Below are positions 8,947-20,900 of a DNA stretch of 64,000 nucleotides, piece after piece (position 1 is the stretch's first letter; each line of letters opens with the position of its first letter). The position numbers and the translations under genes were made by a program. A model generated the notes under the pieces. It saw only the letters and a list, made by a program, of their open reading frames with translations. It was not told the origin of the DNA and ran no database searches. Location of the stretch: positions 7,068,001-7,132,000 of the forward strand of contig OX637345.1 in assembly GCA_951799405.1 (NCBI GenBank). Reading direction: 5' to 3'. The stretch comes from Agapetus fuscipes (taxonomy: Eukaryota > Arthropoda > Insecta > Trichoptera > Glossosomatidae).

Positions 8947-11900
8947 CTGCAATAAAAAATAACAACAATCAGTAAACGATGTAATAAATCAATATTAGAA
9001 CGGTTTATTTGGTAAGCACTGTTTTTTTGTGAACCACACCTTAACACCTATCTATGAGCTTGGTCGCCGCTATAGACAGATCCAATTCTCAAGCAAGACC
9101 CATTGCAGTGAGGTTCGTTTGACCTTTGGTGACCGATCTTTGGTAAAGGTATATGAAATTTTCAACCTACCAAAGAGCATATTTGAAAATATAACTGCTA
9201 TATTGTTGTGCTCCGCCGAGACTTTGAATCCACGACCATCCATTTACAAGTACGACGCGCTAACCACTAGACCACGCACAGGTCAGCTGGTAACTTCCAA
9301 CAGAAAAAACTCTAGGACAAAAAACTAGAAAACAGATTACAACCTAGAACATGAGAAAGCTTGTGAAAATAAAACATTGCAAGACAAACTTACCAAAAAA
9401 TAATAACCGAAGAAGGTCGAAAGCTGATCCAAAATTGTAATCAGTTTTTTCTTAATAGCTAAAAAATAATTTTCTTTCTAGATTTCACAGAAATCAGACT
9501 CATCTTGCGGTTTATAATAACAATAAAATAACCACAACAATTTAAACTTGAATTAGTCGACAACAAATACGTTCAAATCCATTGTAACCTACCAAAAATG
9601 TAGAGAAATTAAAACGCTCAATAGAGTCGCCTGGATATATTATTTACATTTTACACTATGGTGAGTTTAAATGTAATGTTTTATACTTGAATTTCAGACG
9701 GCATTGATTAGGTACAAAGTAGGAAAAAAATCGAGTTTGTCTACCAATTCACGCAAACTAAACTGTGAAAAAACAAAGAAATAACAAACATTCATTCATT
9801 CAAGAAATTCTCAACGCTTTGATGATAATAGAGATGTTATTGACATGTTTTTTGTGGTTTTTTAACATCGAGACAATCGATAGATTAGTGGCACAATGGA
9901 GACGAGGTTAGGTCACGTTTTTACCTACATTCACAACACTTAAACTTAGTTAAAATAAGGTTCGACATTAGAGTCATGATTTTTGCTATTGTACATTTGA
10001 ATTTAAGTTGCATTCGGTCAAGTTATAGACGAATTGAAGCGTTCGAGATATGTCTCTACCGAAAAATGCTTCGGATCTCTTGGCGTGGTCGAGTCACCAA
10101 TGAAGAAGTCCTCCAACGAATGCGCACTACAAAGGAGCTACTACCAACCATTAATCAGAGAAAACTGGTGTACTCCGGTCCCGTTATAAGAAATGAGAAA
10201 TACCGCCTTCTCCATATAAGAAGTTAAGAGAGAAAATCTCCGAAGGACCGAAAAAGCCGAAGGACATCGTGGCTGAAAAACCTGCGACAATGGTTCAACA
10301 AAACCGAAGCATCCAAGTTGAAAACAGCCATGATGATCGCCGATCTTCGATAGAAGTGGCACCGAAAGAAGAAGCAGAGTATTGTTACGAATGTATAATT
10401 TATGTCCGTGCATGATTACCTATGATTGTGTGTCTACGTGTTTTTACTTACTTGTATATGTGTGCCTCTGCCTAGCATAAGTATTTGATGGTTGTACCTA
10501 CTCGTATTTGCTCGAAGCTTCTGTTCGAGACAATTCTGCTATGGTCTGGTATATGCTTAAATAGCCTTTAATCACCTATATTAAGAGAATTTTAATGAAA
10601 AAAACGAGAAAATATAATAATTATTTGTACGCCAATTAACTCTGTTATATAATGCACCAACTCTTCTTTTGGTTAATTATGTAATAAGTTAAATAAATCC
10701 ATGAATCTGATGAGGTGTTGATTACCCGTGATGACGTCAGAATCTCTATTTTGCTGTTGGGAAGAAAAATTGCTTCATTAAAAATTTCATTTTATTCTAA
10801 TATGTACGGTCGATGGTGCAGTTTTGTAAAACGCATGCATTCAGTGTCACAAGGCAAGGGTTCAATCCCACCAAGGGTGTAACTGTATCCTGCCGCAGTT
10901 TCACTAGGAGTGGCCGGTACCTCCGCGGATGTGTCTCCATTTTTTCGTATTTGCTCGAAGCTTCTGTTCGAGACAATTCTGCTATGGTCTGGTATATGCT
11001 TAAATAGCCTTTAATCACCTATAAATACGGATTGTAGTGCTTTGAATGGCATCAGTAATCGATTAGTACCCTATTCGTTAAACGAGAAATACAAAGATTT
11101 AAACTATGAACCAAATGTGAGCGAATTGGAAAATAAATTCTGTAAAATAAATTTAATCGAAGTTTTATTACATTGAACCCGAGAAAATCGTAGCAGTATA
11201 GTTTTAAGTAGTATTACATCAATTTAACAGCAATTTAACATTTTTTTAAATAGATTTGTGAAGAGCAATGCAATTCACCAACCTATTCTGCCTGGCCAGA
11301 AACAGGTATTAATATCATCAATTAATAATAATTCATTATGGTTTATTATTCTAATATTATCATTAATTATTATTTTTATTATTAGCAAGTATACAAAACT
11401 ATATTTTTTTCAAATGGTGAAAGGCCTTTTCTTGCTTTTATTGACTAATATATTTTTTTCATATCTTTATCCGATTATATTTTTGAATTCATTGAAGTTT
11501 ACATTTTCGTTTGTATTGACCAACTTTTCGGCCAAGCAATCGTTTTCCCCAAACAAGGCCGCGTTCTCACCGCATTATACTGCCACCAACACTGGCATAT
11601 CACTAACCAACCGTTCAACAGCGGGTCTTACTTTTAATTCACAATTACTTGGGTGAAGGTCTTTAGTATAAGATACTCGTACTATGTTGAAACGTGTGAG
11701 AGTTTATTTAAGGTTAATTGAAAACGGCGCTTTACTAACTAGTTTACGAAGTTAAAAAAAATGCTATTTTTTCGAAGATCGTACGGTAAATAATAAAAAC
11801 CTTGAAGTTTTTGAGTGAACAATACGAAACAACTCCCGATTTATTTTGGAACAAGACATGCATATTACCCAACGATAATGCACCAGCGCACACTTAATTG

Positions 11901-14900
11901 TTTGTTTGTGATTTTCAGCCTAAAAATAAGAACGCAGTCATGTCTAAGTTAATGTATTTACCGAATTCGGCTAGTTGCGATATTTTACTGTCTTAAAAAT
12001 TAAAAACAAAAAATATGCTGTTCTTTGCATGTTTTTTTTTTTAGATTTGTGAAGAGCAATGCAATTCAACAGCCTATTTTACCTGACCAAAAATAGGTAT
12101 TAACGTTATCGATTCATTCTTTTTATTGAATTGTTAATGAATGACTACTCAATGACATCTATTGAAACAGGGCCGAAGTTATTGTCGAAAGGACATGACG
12201 CCGGCGGGTTTCGAGCCAGCGTTAGTGTCAATAACGCAAATTCGAGCGCCGACGCCTTACCCCCTCGACAGCGACAGTAAAAAGTTTAATAAAAATCTCA
12301 AGGCCATAAGAAAAAGCGCGAATCGCTCCGCCTGCCAATGCAGGCAATATAATAGATGGACTGGTTCGTTTTAGCCCGACAAAAACTGACAATCCTGGAT
12401 CAAAGGGCAGCGCGTGTAGCATGATCTGGAGCAGTGGGAGGAGCGTGTTTACTTTTTGCCTTGCTTACTGCATGCCCTGTACCCTTAGTACGAGTTGAAA
12501 AAATTGAGAAAAGTAAAGTTTACGGAAAATATTAAAGCGTGATTTCTCCCAAAATCTGCCATTTTTGTTTCTTACACTTTATGGTCTTAGCAAAAGAGTT
12601 ACAGTGATGAGGAAAACCAAGTTCAAACAAACAAAAACGGCAAATTTAGGGGGAAATTACTCTTTAATAATTGCCGTAAACTTTACATTACTCAAGTTTT
12701 GCAACTCGTACTAAGGGTACTTCTCACTTCCCGTCTATACAGAGTGTGAACGTAAACCCACATTAGGTTTTCGCAGTGCTCGAGCGTTGACATAAATCAA
12801 GCAACAAGCTTTGATACATGAAAACATGGCTGTTAAAAAATTAATGCAGGAGAAAGACAGCGTTGGCTGCGGTTAATCAAAAAGACGAAAGACATTATCA
12901 TAGTAATCGGTCGATATGCATTTCGGTGTTTTCTTTTAACATTATATAATCAAAGTTGCAAATACTGACATTTCAAGCTCATACTTAATGCATGCCCACA
13001 AGTTTGCGCTTACACATACTGCATGTGTAAATAAAAATTAAACCAAACGTCACGTGAACATATACTTTGCAACTCCTGCCGCCTTTCCCTGAAACCGGGG
13101 TGGCATTGGCAAAAGAAAACCAATTTTTACAGCACGGGAGGTCAGCCTCATATCAAAATATTTTTCAAGCACCGAAATGAGAACCTACACCGCACCGTTT
13201 GAAACTGAAAACAGGAAAAAACACCTCTTGAAATTAAGTGACCGGTCCGTAGTCTAGTGGTTAACACTTCTGACTCTTAATGGAAGGTTGTGGGTTCGAA
13301 TTCCTACGGAGCACAAAAAAAATATACCGTTTACATTTTCAAATATTCTCTTCGCTAGGTTGAAACATTCATAAAAACCTTTACCAAAGACCGGTCACTA
13401 AAGGTCCATCCAGCCTTACAGCAATTGGGTCTTGCTTGAGTATTGGCGCTTTGTAGCGACGATCAATCTCGTAAACACCTCTGCGGCACTACAAGTGTCA
13501 TAGACACCTAGAGTCTCTGAAATCTCCCTAGTCTACCGCACAGGATTTCTTAAAAAAAAAGTGGTTGGCGTAAGGCTGACCCGTGAGAATCATAAATTAA
13601 GCTCAAAAAAAGCGGCTTCAGAATGACATTAAGGTTTTATAAATAAGAAATTTTCGTTTGCGTTTTTTAATTATAAAAAATAAAATCTATTTAAGACAGC
13701 GCAGGCGTACAAGGCCGTTCGCGGTAAGAATTCTTTTCAAATAATATCTTGGAGGCACGTGGGAGAATTTTAATGAAAAAAAAACGAGAAAATATAATTA
13801 TTATTTGTACGCCAATTAACTCTGTTATATAATGCACCAACTCTTCTTTTGGTTAATTATGTAATAAATAAATAAATCCATGAATCTGATGAGGTGTTGA
13901 TTACCCGTGATGACGTCAGAATCTCTATTATGCTGTTGGGAAGAAAAATGACTTCATTAAAAATTTCATTTTATTCTAATATGTACGGTCGATGGCGCAG
14001 TTTTGTAAAACGCATGCATTCAGTGTCACAGGGCAAGGGTTCAATCCCACCAAGGGTGTTATGTATCCTGCCGCAGTTCTACTAGGAGTGGCCGGTACCT
14101 CCGCGGATGTGTCTCCACTTTTTTCTATCCTTGCATATCTCTTGCATCTCCTCAACATTCCCTTTCCTGATACATTCTCTTCTCTTATTCTCACTCTTAC
14201 TGTAAAAAATGGTTCACTTTGCCAATGTCACCCCTGTTTCAGGGAAGGACGGCAAGAGTTGCAAGGCTTATGTTCATTTGAGATTGGGTTTTTATATTGT
14301 AGGTCCACATGCGGCATGTGTTAGCGCGAAATTATACATATCTGCTTGTGGGAATGCATTTAATATAACCTTAAATGATATATTATATCTTTGCAGCTTA
14401 GATTAGATTAGATTCTATAACCTCTATAATCTAAGATGCAAAGACACATTAAAATTCAAAGCTCATATCAAATGCATGCTCACAAACAGACACGTGCAAA
14501 TTCGCGCTTACAAATGCTGAATGCGTAATTACAAATTAAAATCCAAACCTTAAATGAACATAAACCCTGCAACTTTTGCCGACCTTCCCTGAAATAGGGG
14601 TGACATTAGCAAAGTGAAACATTTTTTTACAGAATGGGTGGTTCACTTTGTTAATGTCACCCCTGTCTCAGGGAAGGACGGCAAGAGTTGCAGGGTGTAT
14701 GTCCATTTGAGATTTGGTTTTTATGTTGTAGATTTACATGAGGCATGTGCAAGCGCGAACTTGTACGTGTCTGGTTGTGAGAATGTATGTAATGTCAATC
14801 TCCAATGTGGCATATCTTTGCAACTTAGATTAGATTAGATTAGGTGGTCAATCTCATACCAACCTATAAGTCAAGGAACACAAACAATTAATTACAAAAT

Positions 14901-17900
14901 AAACAATCACTAAATAAAAAATAAAATTAAACTCTACTAAGGGTTCTATAATCTATAATCTAAGTTGCAAGGATATATTCATTCAAAGCTCTCAGATGTA
15001 TGCCCACAAACAAACACGTGTAGTTCGCGCTTACAAATGCTGATTGTGTACTTACAAATAAAATCCAAACCTCAAATGAACATAAGCCCTGCAACTCTTG
15101 CCGACATTCCCTGAAACAGGGGTGACATTGGCAAAGTGAACCATTTTTTACAGTATGGGTGGTCAGCCTCATACCAACCTATAAGTCAAGGAATAAGGGT
15201 TGCTGTAAGTAAATAGTAAGTATGAGCTGGCGACCGTCCGTCGACCCACATATTGGGTAGATAGCTTTGATCTAATGGCATTATAAGCTTAGTCGACTCA
15301 AATATAGTTGGTATTTTAGAAAAGCACCGAGCGGCTCCATCAAAGAATGCAGGCGGGTTACTTGAACTATGAGATATTATACTAATGAAATAAATTGTAT
15401 ACGAGAACCCAACTGCCTCTATTATGTTATAATTGCCAAGACCTCAAGTTTCAAGTAAAACTTCGTGTGTAAACTCAACGAAAAATGCATGGAAATGAAA
15501 CCAGCGCCTCTTGAGTTTGGATAAATGCTATGATTGAGATTAAACGCAATGTTTGATACTTGAGGTGATGAACAAAGTAACAAGCCGACTATGGCATTAC
15601 GAAACTGTAATTAACTGGGTGATGCTTAAAGTTTGATCAAAACGATAGTTAATTTTTGAAGTAAATTTTTAACTTCTCCTTCATCATATTAATGCGCCTA
15701 TCCAGAGAGAATTGGCGATCATCCTAACAATTTGAGCTTAAAAAGGATTTTGCAGACGTAAAATTTAAACTAAATACACAAAATTTAAACTAGCCACACA
15801 TTTTATTATGAAAATCTCAAAGAGTTATGGAAGTTTATCGAATGGCATACTTTACTCAAACCACCATATTTTTGGATTGTGGCACCCTACAACTGGGTAT
15901 ATAAAATCACTCTGAAAATTATTTCATTGGATAGGAGTTTTAGGTTTACACAGTCAGCTGATGATGCTGAAGAGTTGCTTTCCGGGATTTCTCTCACGTG
16001 TAAAACTTCACCGTTTTATCAGAATCATCTTCATCACTTCACTTTCACGCTGAAGAAGCCCATCGTAGACATGGGCGAAACGACCGGAAGCTCCAGCTCC
16101 CACAGACCACGGCAACAGATACCGGAAAGCAACTCTCCAGCAATTGTTTCATAGTATCAGTATCCATTATCCAGTCTTTACGACTATAATCTATCTAAGT
16201 TGCAAATATATATTACATCTAGGATTCATATTAAATGCATGCCCACAAGCAGACACGCATAAGTTCACACTTACACATGCCACATGTGAACTCACAACAT
16301 AAAACTGCATTCGACTGCTAAATCCAAATAACTATTTCTAATGATTCTGTTGTTACGAAATGTGGAATGGCTGGTTTCCCAACACCATCGGCATTTAACA
16401 TTCTTTCCGAAACCATTTCAAAGTCATTATCTCAACTATTCGCACTGTGAATCATCATTTACTTCAATCGTTCTTGAATTACCAAGTTTATTTGTCAATA
16501 CATCATCTTTAATTTTCCTTGCATGAGACTTATGGAACCAGAGGCGAATACCAACGCTACTAAGCCACACATATAGCGACACTTCTTACTGCGTTTTCCC
16601 CGAAGGGTTTGTATGTGGCGAGTGGAGTATTGCAAGTAAGAGGCCGGCCTTACGCAAACCACTTCAGTTAAATTTCTGGGGGTTTCCCAGCTCCCGAGGG
16701 GGCTGGTAGTCATTTCTCGTAAAGATTAAGTCACCTATTTTGGTTTTTGAAATAAAACACTGAAACGGGAAATCATTTCTGATACCCTCGGTGGGATTCG
16801 AACCCGGGCTCTAAGCATGGGATGCAAGCACTTTACCAGCGGAGTTATCGGTGCGACCGAAAACTTCTATAAATTAATTAAACTAACATTAAAGTGAACA
16901 AATAAATACAAAATGTCTAGCTAACTGTAGAGTGCGGTATACTCAAAGAATAATTTAAAGCTATAGACCGGACACAAAATGTCGAAAGCAAGAAAACATA
17001 GAATTTCGCAAGATTATTATTTCTTGTGTTTGACAGGTCCGGCTAAGAGCTTTGTCCCACAGTATGCTTCAACACCGTAAGCTAGTGTCGACTCCATCTA
17101 TAAAACACCTCAATAGTAATATATACCTACAACAAACCAAAAGTAAAAATTGAATTCTAGGAGGGCATTAGATAAATATCACAATATTATAGCATTGTTA
17201 GGGCAGGTATGCGGGCGGTGACCACAAAGAAATTTCAGGTTCCACCGCAAGCCATTTTACATTTGGTTTTACCAAAAATGCATGAAAGCTAATACGCACA
17301 ATCTAGGCGCAGTTTTGGTTTCCATACAAATTTGTTAAAATGCTACGATTTTTCTAAACTTTGGATACAGGTATGTATTATAGCAAGGAGCAGGTTCACA
17401 TCCCAATTCTTTGTCCCTACATTTTGTATGCGTTTCCCATACTAAACACACAATAATATTATTAGGTAAGGTTGCATAAAGAGCAGTGTTAGACGATCGT
17501 TGTCCTTTTTTATCGTGGTAACCCAAAATACATAAGCTGCACATATAGAGTCGGTGCTATTGCCACGGCGCGGGCGGTCAAGACGCTTGTTCAGCTAGCG
17601 TATTTGGTTCAGATAACGTTGGTTCGAGCCACGGCTGGCCCCTTTGACCATAACATTGACCCTGGTTCAGATGTCGTTGCATGCACACAAGCTTCTGCTT
17701 TTGCATGAAGACAACTGGCCAGGCAAAATAGGTTGGTGAATTGCATTCCTCTTCACAAATTTATTAAAAAAAAAACAACAACAACTTTTTGCCACGTTGC
17801 CCCAAAATTGATCAAAGGTCCATCCAGCCTTGCTTGAGAATTGGCGCTTTGAAGCGACGACGATCAAGCTCGTAAAAAGGTCGATAGCTCAATTGGTAGA

Positions 17901-20900
17901 ATGCTTGCATTCCATGCCGACAGCAAGGGTTCGATCTCAAGGTTTACTCAGCCTTCACAAGAAATGAGAACCAGCCCCCTCGGGAGCTGGGAAACCCCCA
18001 CCTCAACTGAAAGTGGTTGGTGTGAGGCCGGCCCCCATACCTGTAAAAATAAATAGGTCCCGAATCGCCACATGCGACCCCTTCGGGGGTAACGCAGGCA
18101 AGAAGTTACACTATATGTGTAGCTTAGTTGCATTGCATTGCCCCCAAGGGGTCTCATGTGGCGTGTGGAAGCTATTTATTTCTACAGGTAAATGGGACAG
18201 ACTCACGCCAACCAGTTTACTTTCTCATTTCTTCTGAAAATTGAGTAACTCTTGTCGCTATTTTGATTTGGGTTTGAAATAAACACGAAAACGGGAAATC
18301 ATTTCCGACATCCTTGGTGAAGATCGGACCCTAGCCCTCTAATATTGAACGCAAGCATTCTAGTAACTTAGATAGCTAACCGGACAAGAAGTACCTGAAG
18401 CTTGTTTATTGAACTATAGGTACGATAATTTCAAACTTCCTGTCCATGTTTTTTATGTATCTATAATTTATGATCTATGTTGCCAACATATTTTAACGTT
18501 TAGAATTCATGTAAAATGTGAGTGAAAAAGCAGACGCGTGTAAGTTCACGCTTTAGATATGCCGCATGTGTCCTAACTAGATAAAATCCCAAATCTCCAA
18601 TAAACATATTAAGCTTTGAAACTTTTGGCATCTTTCCCTGAAACAGAGGTAACATGGGCAAAGTGAACATGTTTTTTACAGTATAGGTGGTCAGCCTAAC
18701 ATCAACATAATATAAGTTGCATCACATATAAACAATAATTGTTTTTTTTTTTGGAAAAAGGCGTAAGTACATGATGTAAATTAATAAATAAGTCAAGGAA
18801 CATACTTTTAGTTATTTCGTAAATAAAAATAAATAATATAGTTACTTAGTGCTCAAAGCAATCAAGTGTGATTAGGTGAAAGGTGCTAAACCACATTTTT
18901 GTAATTCACAACAAAATTACAACAGGGAAATACGTTTTCCTGACAATGGCGTGAGAAAGAAATAAACATGATAATTAATTAAATTCCTCTGTTTATTTGA
19001 TAAATGCCTTGTTAGACACCATTCAATTGTATACTTTTCAAAATAATTTTATCACAGTACAATGTGTATTTTAGCACCTTTCACTTTAACAACATGATGA
19101 CTATTTTGAGAGATTTTTTCTCCATTTACTTTTTAATCGCCAGCATCTATTTGTTTTTACAGATCAGAGAGACAGTCTTACGTCAATCAATAAGTTTTAA
19201 GGACATAGTGAGATGGAGCAGATCCAGGAGGCGATTTTAAAGAGATCGTGTCTCCCGAATGAATCATGAAAGACTCGCACACATCGTAGCTAATGAGATA
19301 TCAATAAGTCAACGCCGAGCTGGGAGACCTGTTTAAAGGTGGAAAGATAGCTGGACGTCCTCATCTAAAGAACTATGAAAATAGGATATTATATGATAGG
19401 ATAACTTTGTATCTCACGAAATCCATCGAGCAAATTGATTTGAATAGCAGACAGTTGATTTTGCGCTATTCTGAAAGTGGAGCCAGAGAATCAGTCAAAG
19501 AGACTTTATGTAAGTCTGTAACAGTGTTTTGTGAGCGTGCTTTTGCAGTGGCGGCTCCAAAGGCGTAGAACCGACTGCCACCTGAGGTTCGACAGATTGC
19601 CGACAACAGTCAATTGAAAAAAAACTTCCCCTGACTTCGTAACATGCGAGATTGGACGGTAATAAAAACAGTAGTAACCCTTTTAAGAGCTGTTAAAGCC
19701 AGGGAGACATCCTTGCAAGTGATCGTCAACGTCAGATGGACCTGTCGCGGTCCAGAAGAATAAGAAGTCACTTATAGAGACGTCTGAAGACCAATACTTT
19801 CACCGAATCTTTTTTTTTTAATTAAAAAAATATAGATTTGTGAAGAGGACTGCAATTTACCAACCTATTCTGCCTGGCCAGAAACAGGTATTAATATCAT
19901 CAATTAATAATTCATCATTGTATATTTAAATGAATTATTCATTAATAATTATCCAATAACATCTGTTGAACCAGGGTCAAAGTTATGGTCAAATGACCCA
20001 GGTGGGGATCGAACTAACGTTGTTCTATTTCAAACACGATAGAAAGATCAGCCCACTTGGCCCCCTCGGCCATAACACCGACATCTTTTGAGGCATCCTT
20101 AGAGTAACGAAGTCATGAAACGGCAGGGATGAAAAAAGGCAACTGATTCAGCATCATCAAGAGCCGATACGAAGATATTTTACGAACCGCAGTAAGAAAG
20201 ATCTAAATCAAGAAAAAAATGTGCATATTTGGGATGCCATAAAATGTAAAGTCAGCAATCAATCAATTGTAAAAATAATATTATACTCAAGTAGTAGACT
20301 TGAACGGCAATGAAAAATCGAAACCAGTCCAGTCAAGGCTGAAGATTTCTTGCGTGCAAAAATATTTGTATGCAAAATGGAATGTACACACACGGAAAAG
20401 AATTGAAAGGAAAAAAAACAACAGCTGTGTTAGTAAAAAATAAAGCGAAGCAAGAATTGTAAGCAGATTTTAATAAAATGATAATGAAACACTAAAAAAA
20501 TGCTTAATTTAGTTTTTGTCTTATCATACTCTGGAGGGAATGAAAGAAGTATATAAGGACAGAAAGAAATGGCGGTTGATCTGTAATGTTGACGGCTAGG
20601 GTTTATTAAATTGGAAAATGTTTTCTGTTTTAGTTTTGATGTCCATACGTATTGTTATTTATTGATTTAAAAAAATGTAATTTGTCGTGTATGATCCTTG
20701 ACTTATAGGTTGGTATGCGGCTGACCACCCATGCTGTAAAAATGGTTCACTTTGCCAATGTCACCCCTATTTCAGGGAAGGACGGCAAGAGTTGCAGGGT
20801 GTATGCCCATTTGAGATTTGTTTTTTATGTTGTAGGTTCACATGAGGCATATGCAAGCGCGAACTTGTACGTGTCTGGTTGTGAGAATGCATATAATGTG

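Noticed and set aside
10690..10760. ctgatgag in S4 as a hammerhead core
   Set aside because: The CTGATGA match is present in both S4 copies, but there is no GAAA at the right distance and no pairing stem II, so it is not a hammerhead.
11258..11656. Hydrophobic 132-codon plus frame as a membrane protein
   Set aside because: The hydrophobic residues come from AT-rich codons, and its first part is an S3 SINE fragment.
14395..14415. TTAGATTAGATT runs as telomeric repeats
   Set aside because: The unit is GATTA and always sits at LINE/LT 3' ends. The usual insect telomere unit is TTAGG.
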